NCBI GenBank assembly: GCA_964489525.1
Contig: CAZAYY010000007.1
Span: 62,001 to 126,000, forward strand
Source: CAZAYY01 sp964489525
Lineage (GTDB): Bacteria; Chloroflexota; Anaerolineae; Anaerolineales; JABWBV01
DNA length: 64,000 nucleotides
Reading direction: 5' to 3'
The translations under genes and the position numbers were made by a program. Shown here piece by piece: positions 9,650 to 17,969 of this stretch (the stretch's first letter is position 1; the number at the start of each line of letters is the position of its first letter). The notes beneath the pieces are model-generated. The model was given only the letters and a program-made list of their open reading frames with translations, had not been told where the DNA came from and did no database searches.

Positions 9650-10219
9650 ATGGCATACCCTCCTGCTGAAGCGCTTATCCTGGTTTGTGTGGTGCCCGAA
9701 CCGCGGGATTTAGAAATTGCCCGCGTTCTGGGTTGGTATCGCATCCCGTTGCGCAAGGCGCCCAAGGTGATTGGGGTGGATTACCTGGCCTTTTATCAAA
9801 CTGGGGCGTTTGGGGAGCGCGGTTCCTGTATTGAGTTTGTTGCACCGGTTCGGGGTTATGAATTGACCACCCGTGCCGAACTGCTGCGCGACCAGCCCAA
9901 CCATCCCCGCGCCAGGGAGGAGTATTATAAAATTCAACTGGGCCCGCTGCAGCCACTGCCTGCGCCTTTGGCGGCGAGGAGCTGGAAGCGAATCACGTTT
10001 TTTTATACCACTGGTGAATACCTTCAATCTGCACAATGGGTAGATGACCTGGTAGTGGCAGATGATGACCGCCGCCCGTTGTGGGCTTCTTTGCGTGAAC
10101 GGGCGCTGCAAACCCAACAATACCAGGTAGAAGAACTGCCCGATTTGCCCGCTGAGCTGGATATTTTGCTGCTGCTTGGTTTGAACCAGGCCAGCCAGTT
10201 GGGAAAGGAGGATGAATAA
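9650..10219 (+). CDS. Conserved-looking protein of unknown function, SNF2 partner
   Basis: I do not recognise this 189-residue soluble protein with confidence. It has no signal peptide or membrane helix. Notable segments are GWYRIPLRKAPK (residues 26-37), EYYKIQLGPLQPLP (about 91-104) and SWKRITFFYTTGEYL (about 109-123), which look like a conserved beta-rich core with a positively charged surface, followed by an acidic stretch (VVADDDRRP). It starts 15 nt after the SNF2 gene and its stop codon shares one base with the dihydropyrimidinase start (TAATG), so the three genes are probably co-transcribed. A role with the SNF2 ATPase is inferred only from position. Confidence 0.7.
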   Translation: MAYPPAEALILVCVVPEPRDLEIARVLGWYRIPLRKAPKVIGVDYLAFYQTGAFGERGSCIEFVAPVRGYELTTRAELLRDQPNHPRAREEYYKIQLGPLQPLPAPLAARSWKRITFFYTTGEYLQSAQWVDDLVVADDDRRPLWASLRERALQTQQYQVEELPDLPAELDILLLLGLNQASQLGKEDE

Positions 10220-11637
10220 TGTCCTTGCTTCTGATAAAATCTGGAACCCTGGTTACGCCCGAAGAAAGCTTCCAGGCCGATATTTTGGTAGAGGACGAAA
10301 AGATTATCCAGGTAAACGAGAACATCGAATCCCCTGGAGCACGGCTTGTGGACGCGAGCGGCAAACTGGTGCTGCCCGGGGGCGTAGACCCACATACTCA
10401 TTTTGATCTGCCCATGTTTGGGACGGTTTCTTCAGATGATCACTATACCGGCCATAAGGCGGCCGCTTTTGGGGGTACCACGACTGTCATTGATTTTATT
10501 CCCCAAGAAGCCGCGGGCCTTCAAGCAAGTTTGGAAGCCTGGCAGGCGAAAGCTGCACCGAAGGCGGCCATTGATTACAGCTTTCATATGAACATCACCC
10601 ATTTAAATCGGGAAGTGATGGGCGAAATTCCCCGTTTGCCCGGTTGGGGTATTTCCACGCTGAAAGTGTTCATGGCTTATAACGGCCGGCTGCGCTTGGC
10701 TGATGGCGATATTTTCCGGGTGATGCGTCTTGCCGCTGAGCAGGATATGCTGACCATGCTGCATGCTGAATCGGGGGATGTAATTGATATCCTGGTTGAA
10801 GAAGCCTTGCGGTTGGGTCATCTCGACCCCATCTGGCATGCCCGAACCCGCCCGGCCTGGGGGGCTGTGGAGGCGGTTTTTCGAGGGTCCTCGCTGGCAG
10901 CGCAGGCAGGGGCGAGATTATATGTCGTCCATATGAACGCCGCCGGTGAAGTAGACCAACTTAAATATGCCCGGCAGCATGGAGCAAGGGTGATGGGCGA
11001 AACCTGCCCCCAGTATCTTTGTTTCACAGAAACCGACCTGGAAAGACCAGACGGTGCGAAATGGGTCTGTTCTCCGCCCGTGCGCACAGTTCCAGACCAA
11101 AACCGGTTGTGGGAAGGGCTGCAATCCGGTGTTTTACAGGTATTGGCCACCGACCACTGCCCATTTTTCTTCGATGGCACTCGTGCCATTCAGTACGAAG
11201 GCCAGCCGGTGCAGATTCCCGGCAAGGAGCTGGGCAAAACAGATTTCTCGAAAATTCCCAATGGCCTGCCTGTTGTGGGGGACCGGCTCCCGATTGCCTG
11301 GACTGTAGGCGTGGGTTCGGGCAGGTTGACCCCTGGCCAGTTTGTAGCCCTGACCAGTGCCAATCCTGCCAGGATTTTTGGTCTTTATCCACGCAAAGGC
11401 TGCCTGCTTCCAGGTGCTGATGCGGATATTGTGATTTGGGATCCGCAAAAAAAGGTGAAATACGGCGTGGCCACTACAAAACACCGCACCGACTACAACC
11501 TGTTTGAAGGTTGGCAGCTGACCGGATTCCCTGAGAAAGTATTCTTGCGGGGCAATCTGTTGGTGGACCAGGACTCATGGATGGGCCGGGCGGGTATGGG
11601 AAAATACCTGCATCGTGGCCCGGGTGTGTTATTATAG
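10219..11637 (+). CDS. Dihydropyrimidinase / D-hydantoinase
   Basis: A 472-residue cyclic amidohydrolase that opens the ring of dihydrouracil, dihydrothymine or hydantoins, the second step of reductive pyrimidine breakdown. Metal ligands are seen as DPHTH near residue 58, the carbamylated lysine lies in TLKVFMAYNG (about residue 149), and further ligands occur in MLHAESGD, YVVHMNAAG and ATDHCPF. Length and motif order match hydantoinase rather than allantoinase or dihydroorotase. It overlaps the upstream gene by one base. No dihydropyrimidine dehydrogenase or beta-ureidopropionase gene is in the window. The nucleoside importer at 1-2515 and amidohydrolases elsewhere suggest a nucleobase-salvage or degradation theme. 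Confidence 0.9.
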   Translation: MSLLLIKSGTLVTPEESFQADILVEDEKIIQVNENIESPGARLVDASGKLVLPGGVDPHTHFDLPMFGTVSSDDHYTGHKAAAFGGTTTVIDFIPQEAAGLQASLEAWQAKAAPKAAIDYSFHMNITHLNREVMGEIPRLPGWGISTLKVFMAYNGRLRLADGDIFRVMRLAAEQDMLTMLHAESGDVIDILVEEALRLGHLDPIWHARTRPAWGAVEAVFRGSSLAAQAGARLYVVHMNAAGEVDQLKYARQHGARVMGETCPQYLCFTETDLERPDGAKWVCSPPVRTVPDQNRLWEGLQSGVLQVLATDHCPFFFDGTRAIQYEGQPVQIPGKELGKTDFSKIPNGLPVVGDRLPIAWTVGVGSGRLTPGQFVALTSANPARIFGLYPRKGCLLPGADADIVIWDPQKKVKYGVATTKHRTDYNLFEGWQLTGFPEKVFLRGNLLVDQDSWMGRAGMGKYLHRGPGVLL

Positions 11638-11681
11638 CTGCAGGTCAAGCACCGCAAAGAAATTCCCCTTGTGAGGTGAGC

Positions 11682-13226
11682 ATGAATTCCAAGCAAAGCC
11701 GCGGCAGCAAATCTTTTTTTGGGGTGCGGTTGGCTTTTCTGATGATTTCACTTGTGAGCCTTTCGGCGGGGCTGGCTGGCTGCAGCACCCTGGCCTCTAT
11801 TTGGCCGGAGAAACAACCCACTACAGTTCCGCCCACACCCTCACTGCCGACCAATCCGCTTCCTGCAACCTGGACGCCCACACCCATTGGCTCCCCAACT
11901 CCAACCCCAACGCGTTATCCAACCTGGACACCCCAACCCACTTCTACCCCGGCGTTTCGCATCGAATATGCCACGGCTACCTCGTTCCCACCCGTTTTGC
12001 AGGTGACCGGCCAGGAACGTCCTGAACTGAATTTTGATCTCTGGTTTTTAAGCAAGAAAACCCTGCTGCGTTACGACCGCGAACAGGGAGAGGTGGTTCC
12101 TGTCAATGATCCATTTACGCAGAAACCGATTGATGCTGCTGTGTTTTACCAATACCGGCGTTTTGCCGGCATTGCGGCGGTGGTGCAAAGCATCGCTGGT
12201 TCTGAAAACGGGACAGACCATTCGGTGAAAATCTGGAATCATCTCCAACAGCTGCCTTTGAACAACCAGTTTCTCGGTGTCAGCCAGTTTTTTAGTGGTG
12301 CCTTATCACCGGATGGACTGTGGTTTGCTTTTGCAGGGATTCCGGTAGAACCTCAGGCAACTTCCTCGGGTGAACCGGTCTTTGCACGCGTCTGGCTGCT
12401 CCCCGTCTCGGTGGGAGAGACACCCACCCCACGGGTGCTTGCAGATTGCCGGTCTTTCTGTGGTGAACTTACCTGGACCCCGGATGGCGCTGCCGTCATT
12501 TGGTTCGATGACACTGGTTTCTGGCGAGGAGCGCCCAGCCTGGATGCTCTGGCGGAACCCGAGGAATTGATTCGGAGCAGCCTTTTCCTTGAATCGGGTT
12601 GGCCTGACTTTTCTGGACTGCGGGTGGATTCTGTTTCCTTATCGGGAAGATATCTCGTGGTGTATTTAGAAGGGAACTCCAGCCGGTTTGTGGTTGATTT
12701 ACAAATGGGTTTGATTGCGGAAATGCCCGGTTTTTATTCCTATTATGATGCAGGTCTATCCTATTTTTGGACGCCAACTGACCAGTTGTTAATTTCACGG
12801 TCCGGAGTTCGGGGTGGGGTCATTCGCCTGCCGCATATCGAATTGTGGTCGTTGGTTTCTGCAAATAACCGCCTTGGTTTTGAACAGGCTGCAATTCAAT
12901 CCAGTGGAGAAGCCACTCGCCAGGGAACTTTTGCCCCCTGGCAGGTATCGCGAAACGAGATTTACTACCTTCTGGTGGACTATACCGAGCGCGAATATCT
13001 TTCCACAACCGGCATATATCGTATGGATCTGGATACTGGCGTTTTTGCAAAGATTACCGATATTCCTTATGCCTCTTATACCGATTTTCTCTGGACACCC
13101 GACCTGGCGGCTGTTCTGCTGGAAACCCAAAGTAGAAGCTACCTGGTCATCAGTCGCGCACCTACGATTTATAATTTCACTGCTTTATTGGGTTCAAGTG
13201 CTTGCTGTTATACCTGGGTGCCGTGA
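11682..13226 (+). CDS. Lipoprotein with Pro/Thr linker and beta-propeller-like domain
   Basis: A 514-residue exported lipoprotein. The signal peptide ends in a LAGC lipobox (Cys near residue 34), followed by about 60 residues rich in Pro, Thr and Ser that act as a spacer from the membrane. The rest shows repeated strand-turn units with LSPDG- and WTPDG-type turns, like the WD40/TolB-type propellers common in Chloroflexota. The start at 11682 is set by a GTGAGGTGAG ribosome site; an upstream in-frame ATG at 11577 lies inside the hydantoinase gene. Its stop codon overlaps the GTG start of the first complex-I-like gene (GTGA), so it may be a surface component of that membrane module. Confidence 0.75.
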   Translation: MNSKQSRGSKSFFGVRLAFLMISLVSLSAGLAGCSTLASIWPEKQPTTVPPTPSLPTNPLPATWTPTPIGSPTPTPTRYPTWTPQPTSTPAFRIEYATATSFPPVLQVTGQERPELNFDLWFLSKKTLLRYDREQGEVVPVNDPFTQKPIDAAVFYQYRRFAGIAAVVQSIAGSENGTDHSVKIWNHLQQLPLNNQFLGVSQFFSGALSPDGLWFAFAGIPVEPQATSSGEPVFARVWLLPVSVGETPTPRVLADCRSFCGELTWTPDGAAVIWFDDTGFWRGAPSLDALAEPEELIRSSLFLESGWPDFSGLRVDSVSLSGRYLVVYLEGNSSRFVVDLQMGLIAEMPGFYSYYDAGLSYFWTPTDQLLISRSGVRGGVIRLPHIELWSLVSANNRLGFEQAAIQSSGEATRQGTFAPWQVSRNEIYYLLVDYTEREYLSTTGIYRMDLDTGVFAKITDIPYASYTDFLWTPDLAAVLLETQSRSYLVISRAPTIYNFTALLGSSACCYTWVP

Positions 13227-14725
13227 ATCTAGCCGTTTTGTTCGTTCTGGTTTCGTTAACCTTCCCACTGGTCTTTATAGGAATGCAGCGGTTATCTTTG
13301 CGCAGGCTGTATGCCTGGATGGCAGCAGCCGGGTTTTCTGCGGGGATTTTGGGGTTTCTGTTGGTTTTTCCATTTGGATGGGTGGGTTTTGCTCCATTTG
13401 AGGCGGCTGTTCGCCTGGGTTGGGCTGCCAGCCCGGCTGCTTACCAGCTTTTGATCGCCCATTCGGCGGTCTTTTTTGCCTGCATCCTTGCCATCGCTTC
13501 TTCGGATTCTTTGCCTGGGCCACGCTATTGGGCAGTGTTTTTTATGGCTTTCGCCCTGGGTGTCGTTGGAGTTTTGCCTGCTAACTTTTTCACCCTTTTG
13601 ATTGCCTGGATTGCCATTGACCTTTTCAGCCTGATTTATGCGATGGCTTTTTCGCCGACCGAACGAACCCCTGATTTGTTCCTTGCCTATGGAACCAGGT
13701 TTGTCGGGGTGATTGTCGTTCTTTTTGCGGTTGTGCTGCAGCGCATTACTCCCAATTTTGAAACATCCTCGTTTATGCCCGTGGTATCGAACACTTTGTT
13801 TTTTGGGTTGGGGTTAAGGGTATTTCCAGGAGAGCCCCTATTCGCTAACCGCAGTCATGGCGCTTATCGAATCCTGGATTATTGGGTGCGGGTGTTGCCA
13901 GCGATTTCGGTGGTTTTGTTGCTAACCGCCCAAACACAACTGTTTCGGAATGTGAGTGGCATTGTGTTGGGATTATTTGTTTTTGGGCTGATCTGGGGGG
14001 CGTTTCAGTGGGCATTCAGTGTAGAATACCCTGGCAGGCGCGAGGGTTGGGTACGAACCTGCTTCTCTCTTTCGGGCTTATCCGCATTGATCGGGGTTGA
14101 GGGTGGTATCGTGGTTTGGGCGATTTTAGGCCTGGTTGGCGGGCAGCTGCTCTGGGTGAGTGAAAATCACTCGCTTTGGCGTTGGTTTGGCCTGTTGGGA
14201 TTGTTTTTTGTGGTGGTTTTGCTTTTTTCTCCGCCGTTTCCTGTTGAAATCATGGGGCAATCGGGTTTGTGGGTTGGGGTTTATTCCTTGGGAGTGGCGC
14301 TGTTGGGTCTGGGTTTGGTTCGGGAGTTAACCCTGGGTCAGAAAGAGGCGGCACCTGGTGTCATTGGGGTGAGGGTGCTGCTTGGGTTTAGTTTATTTGC
14401 TGCGGTGTTTGCATTTGCTTACCCATTATTCCTTGGAGGATATCCCCTTGCTGTACTTGAAACCTGGCGTTTTGCGCTGCCAGGGTTTAGCCTCTTTTTT
14501 GTTTTTTGGCTGATAAACGAATATTGGATTCCTAAACGCATCCGGGCGCAGCCTGGTTTGCCTGGCCTTGATATTCTCGCCAGCCTGGTTGGCAAAGTGT
14601 ATCATTCGATGGGCTTTGTCGTAAATCTCACCTCAACGACTTTGGAAGGTTCAGCGGGAATTTTGTGGATGCTTTTACTTTTGCTTTTTTTGATTTTTGC
14701 ACTGAGCGGCATAATCCCAGGATGA
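13223..14725 (+). CDS. Complex-I-like (NuoL/HyfB-related) membrane subunit, degenerate
   Basis: A 500-residue membrane protein with about 12-14 hydrophobic helices and the overall plan of the antiporter-like subunits of complex I, Mrp antiporters and membrane hydrogenases. The match is weak: where active family members keep a helix-5 Trp-Glu it has AWIAIDLF, and where they keep a helix-7 Lys it has GLGLRVF. GTG 13223 is chosen because it overlaps the previous stop as GTGA; the longest frame starts at TTG 13202. The family call relies partly on the downstream gene at 15323, which is clearer. Proton pumping by this subunit is doubtful. Confidence 0.55.
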   Translation: MNLAVLFVLVSLTFPLVFIGMQRLSLRRLYAWMAAAGFSAGILGFLLVFPFGWVGFAPFEAAVRLGWAASPAAYQLLIAHSAVFFACILAIASSDSLPGPRYWAVFFMAFALGVVGVLPANFFTLLIAWIAIDLFSLIYAMAFSPTERTPDLFLAYGTRFVGVIVVLFAVVLQRITPNFETSSFMPVVSNTLFFGLGLRVFPGEPLFANRSHGAYRILDYWVRVLPAISVVLLLTAQTQLFRNVSGIVLGLFVFGLIWGAFQWAFSVEYPGRREGWVRTCFSLSGLSALIGVEGGIVVWAILGLVGGQLLWVSENHSLWRWFGLLGLFFVVVLLFSPPFPVEIMGQSGLWVGVYSLGVALLGLGLVRELTLGQKEAAPGVIGVRVLLGFSLFAAVFAFAYPLFLGGYPLAVLETWRFALPGFSLFFVFWLINEYWIPKRIRAQPGLPGLDILASLVGKVYHSMGFVVNLTSTTLEGSAGILWMLLLLLFLIFALSGIIPG

Positions 14726-14729
14726 TTTT

Positions 14730-15326
14730 ATGACGACGTGGTTGGGTTCACTGGGTGTTGCTGTTGTGGTGATCAGCGGGTTTGCCATTCTGGTTATTGC
14801 TCGCTGGCGAGCAGGAATTGGCGCCCTGAGTTTGCTTTATGTGGGGGTCACGCTTTTGGTGTCCTTGGCCTGGCCTTTTGAATTGGCTGTGGTCAAACTG
14901 GTTGCCGGGTGGATGGCTGTGGCTGTGTTGGGTTCTTTTCGTTTCAGCAGAGCAGGGGTGGGGGACCTTCAAGATTGGCCGACAGGCGGTCTCTTTCGAT
15001 TTCTAACCGGGGGGCTGGTCCTTATGGCCGTATATTCCATCGTGCCGTTTTTGCTGCAGTGGCTGCCGTTCATTCCTCCCATGGCAGCCTATGGTGGGGT
15101 TTTCTTGATTGCGATTGGCTTGATCAAGTTGGGGCTTTCTTCTGAACCCTCCTGGGTAATTGTTGCGTTGTTCATCATCCTGGCGGGTTTTGAAATCATT
15201 TATGCCATGGTGGAAGATGCCACCCTGGTGGTTGGAATGTTGGCGGCACTCAACCTTGGACTGGGGTTATTGGGGGCGTATTTCCAGGCGCTCATGGATG
15301 AAACTCCCACAGGAGGAACGGCTTGA
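14730..15326 (+). CDS. Small polytopic membrane protein of the complex-I-like module
   Basis: A 198-residue protein with six or seven predicted membrane helices and almost no soluble part. I cannot assign it by motif. Its size, position between two antiporter-like subunits, and a membrane acidic residue in LAGFEIIYAMVED recall HyfE or NuoK-type subunits, but that is inference. It starts 4 nt after the previous stop and its own TGA overlaps the TTG start of the next gene, with AGGAGGA just before. The tight packing suggests that these proteins are made in fixed ratio. Confidence 0.6.
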   Translation: MTTWLGSLGVAVVVISGFAILVIARWRAGIGALSLLYVGVTLLVSLAWPFELAVVKLVAGWMAVAVLGSFRFSRAGVGDLQDWPTGGLFRFLTGGLVLMAVYSIVPFLLQWLPFIPPMAAYGGVFLIAIGLIKLGLSSEPSWVIVALFIILAGFEIIYAMVEDATLVVGMLAALNLGLGLLGAYFQALMDETPTGGTA

Positions 15327-16714
15327 TTTCAGCTCCTGTGCTGTGGATTTTTTCGCCATTTATCCTGGGCGGCGCCTTGTTTTTGCTGCGGCGCTGGCCC
15401 GTTCTATGTGCTTCGCTTGGGTCTCTGGTGGCTTTGATTCTGGCGGCCATGGCCTGGTTTTTCCCGGTCGGACAGTTGGTTCAGGTTGGTCCCTGGTTGT
15501 TTCGGTTATGGCCGCTTTTTGGTTTCATGGGTCGGGCGTTTGTTGTGGAAGACCAGACTCGCGGCCTGGTGATTTTGATTTATCTGCTGGCGGCCGTTTT
15601 TTTTGCCGCTGCAATTTACGCTCGTCCTGGCCCTTTATTTGTGCCGTTGGGTTTCGTGGTTGTGGGGTTGCTGCTGTGCGCTCTAACGGTTACCCCTTTC
15701 TTGTATGCTGCGCTGTTTCTTCAAGCATCTGTTCTGGTTCTGGTACCCTTGTTGGTGCCACCGGGGCGAGGTGTGGGCAAGGGCGTTTTGCGTTTTCTAA
15801 CCTTGCAAACCCTTGGAGCTCCCTTTATCTGGCTGTTGGGTTGGTTTTTAACCGACCGGTTGTTGGTTGGGGAAGATGCTGTGCGGGCACTTACCCTGGT
15901 GGGTTTTGGGTTTGCCCTCCTGCTGGGCGTGTTTCCCTTCCATACCTGGATTCCCATGTTGTTAGAAGAAGTTCACCCCCTGGCGGCTGTTTTTGTTTTT
16001 ACCCTGTATACCGGAACAATTGCATTATTTGGTATGTCCTTTATCAACAATTATGCCTTTATTGCAGCCTCCCAACGTGCCCATACGATATTGGCTGCGG
16101 TCGGCGTGTTAATGCTGCTTGCGGGGGCGGTTTGGGCCAGCTTTGAAAACAACCTGGCGCGCATCTTGGGCTTTGTGGTGCTTGGGGATATTGGCTGGTC
16201 ATTATTGGCATTGGGGTTGAACCAGCCAGAGGGCCGGTTATTATTCTTCCAGCTTTTTATTCCCAGGGTTTTCGCTTACACGCTTTGGGCTGCGGCCCTG
16301 GCTCGTATTCGCGAGGTTGGGGAAAGCACCAACCTGGGAACGGCAATTGGGGCAGGCTGGCGCCAGCCAATTTTATTTGGCGGCTTGTTGATTGGGCAGT
16401 TTTCCCTGGCTGGGATGCCCTTATTGGCCAGCTTTCCCGTGTATTATGCCCTGCTCAATGCGCTTGCAGTTCAAAATGTGCTTTTTTATGTGAGCGCCTT
16501 GTTGTCTTTGGGGGCATGTGGTTTGTTTGGTATGCGTTCTGTGTTGGTGCTTTTTAGCCGACCCATTACCCAGGTCGCGCCCGGAGGTTCCTGGCGCGAT
16601 GGCGTTTTTGCCGGGGTGTTTGGTGCAATCATTCTTGTTTGTGGCCTTGCACCAGGTTGGTATGCTCCTCTCATTAACCTGCTTCCAGCTGCCTTTGCAC
16701 GGCTTTTTTCATAG
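15323..16714 (+). CDS. Complex-I-like antiporter subunit (NuoN/NuoL/HyfF-related)
   Basis: A 463-residue, roughly 14-helix protein of the Proton_antipo_M family. The clearest family marks are GVFPFHTWIPMLLEEVHPLA (near residues 210-230) and NLARILGFVVLGDIGW (near 275-290), which match the conserved helix 7-8 and helix 9-10 segments of NuoL/M/N. The helix-7 Lys that normally precedes PFHTWLP is not evident and the helix-5 Glu is also not evident (LFLQAS in that place). The start is TTG 15323, overlapping the previous stop, behind AGGAGGA. No quinone-site, FeS or NiFe subunit genes are present in the window. Confidence 0.8.
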   Translation: MISAPVLWIFSPFILGGALFLLRRWPVLCASLGSLVALILAAMAWFFPVGQLVQVGPWLFRLWPLFGFMGRAFVVEDQTRGLVILIYLLAAVFFAAAIYARPGPLFVPLGFVVVGLLLCALTVTPFLYAALFLQASVLVLVPLLVPPGRGVGKGVLRFLTLQTLGAPFIWLLGWFLTDRLLVGEDAVRALTLVGFGFALLLGVFPFHTWIPMLLEEVHPLAAVFVFTLYTGTIALFGMSFINNYAFIAASQRAHTILAAVGVLMLLAGAVWASFENNLARILGFVVLGDIGWSLLALGLNQPEGRLLFFQLFIPRVFAYTLWAAALARIREVGESTNLGTAIGAGWRQPILFGGLLIGQFSLAGMPLLASFPVYYALLNALAVQNVLFYVSALLSLGACGLFGMRSVLVLFSRPITQVAPGGSWRDGVFAGVFGAIILVCGLAPGWYAPLINLLPAAFARLFS

Positions 16715-16735
16715 TCGAAACCAGCATGCTATAAT
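16706..16735 (+). promoter_or_regulatory. Promoter for the coiled-coil gene
   Basis: A perfect -10 element TATAAT lies at 16730-16735, with a poor -35 (TTTTCA, 16706-16711) 18 nt upstream. The start codon follows 28 nt later behind CAGGAG. It would separate the coiled-coil/selB pair from the membrane module. Confidence 0.5.
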
Positions 16736-16763
16736 CACGATACAACAACACCAGGAGTTCAAA

Positions 16764-17948
16764 ATGGAAATTGACCAGATACTTAAACGTGTGGAATGGT
16801 TAGAGAACCAGCGCCGTAAAGATAAAGATCAAATTGCGGCAATGGAGAGCCGGATTCTCGATATGGAAGGGGCACTGCATATTGCTCAAGACCAGGTGAA
16901 AGAATTAACTGGCGAAGTGACACACCTCTCTACCATTGTTGCCCGGGTGGGCAATTTCGAAGTGCAGTTAAATCAATACCGCCTTGAATTTTCGCGCAGC
17001 GTTGAAGAAATCGAAAAATCCCGCAGTGAACGTGAGCGTGAAGTGGAAGAAGTGCGCCGGGTGCAGTTGGATGGAATCAATAATTACCTGATTGACTTGC
17101 GCAAAGGGTTAGAGCCCATTCCAGATTTGGGTGACAAAATGAAGGCCCGGGTGCAGGAGGAAATGCGCCTTGCTCGGTTAATTGAAGAAACTCGCGAAGA
17201 ACTGCGCAATTTGAAACGAGATGAAGATGAATGGAACCGGTCCCTTCGCCTGCTGGAAGAAGGCAGCCGCAGGGATAATAAGCGCTTAACCGACATGCAG
17301 GGAGAAATGTTGGCTTTAAGAAAGCGGGTGGATGAACACCGCGGCCGCATTGACCTTGCCGATGATGGTTTGCGAAAATACACCACCCGGCTGAATGAAA
17401 TTGTTTCCCTGGAAAGCGAGCGACGCGATAACCTGAACCAGTTCTTAGAAAAACAAAACCTTGCCCAGGTAGATCGCGACCGGCGTTGGAAAGAGTGGCA
17501 AACCCGTTTTGATACGATTGAGAAACAGGCGATGGAATTGGAAGGCCATTTGCAGGGGCTGCACGTGGCTTCGCGCGATATCAAACGCACCCAGGAAGCC
17601 GTAGAAGCGGTTACTGAGCGGGTTGAACGCCGGATTAACGAAATCACTGAAATGCAGCGCCTGGCTGAAGATCGCTTCCGGCAGGAATGGGTAACCTTTA
17701 AGGCTGACGACCAAAAGCGCTGGACCAATTACAGCCTTACCCAGGAAGAGTACTCTCGCGAAACCTTGCGGCAGCACACCCGCCTGGAAGAGCGTGTAAC
17801 CAAATTGGGCGACAGCCTCCAGGAGGTTCACGACCTTGTGGAGCAGATGCAGAACCAGGTTGAGAAGCAGCTCCAGGGTTTGCTTTCCCTTTCCAGGGAT
17901 TGGGTGGTTGAGTTTGAGCGGGTATTTGGACGGTCACGTTCAGCCTGA
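16764..17948 (+). CDS. Long coiled-coil protein, unknown function
   Basis: A 394-residue, highly charged protein (Glu, Arg, Lys, Gln) with no signal peptide or membrane helix. Almost the whole length shows heptad-like spacing of Leu and Ile, so it should form one or more long coiled coils resembling SMC or tropomyosin rods, without an ATPase head. The start at 16764 is supported by CAGGAG 8-13 nt upstream and a TATAAT promoter; the longer frame from 16518 would overlap the complex-I-like gene. It ends 21 nt before selB. A structural or scaffold role is inferred. Similarity searches with such proteins easily give false matches. Confidence 0.75.
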   Translation: MEIDQILKRVEWLENQRRKDKDQIAAMESRILDMEGALHIAQDQVKELTGEVTHLSTIVARVGNFEVQLNQYRLEFSRSVEEIEKSRSEREREVEEVRRVQLDGINNYLIDLRKGLEPIPDLGDKMKARVQEEMRLARLIEETREELRNLKRDEDEWNRSLRLLEEGSRRDNKRLTDMQGEMLALRKRVDEHRGRIDLADDGLRKYTTRLNEIVSLESERRDNLNQFLEKQNLAQVDRDRRWKEWQTRFDTIEKQAMELEGHLQGLHVASRDIKRTQEAVEAVTERVERRINEITEMQRLAEDRFRQEWVTFKADDQKRWTNYSLTQEEYSRETLRQHTRLEERVTKLGDSLQEVHDLVEQMQNQVEKQLQGLLSLSRDWVVEFERVFGRSRSA

Positions 17949-17969
17949 CTCTCTTCGTGAGGAGTTGAA

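Noticed and set aside
15160..16146. 328-aa frame overlapping the antiporter-like gene
   Set aside because: It is rich in Cys, Trp and Arg, as expected of a shifted frame of a membrane-protein gene; the 15323 frame has the family motifs.
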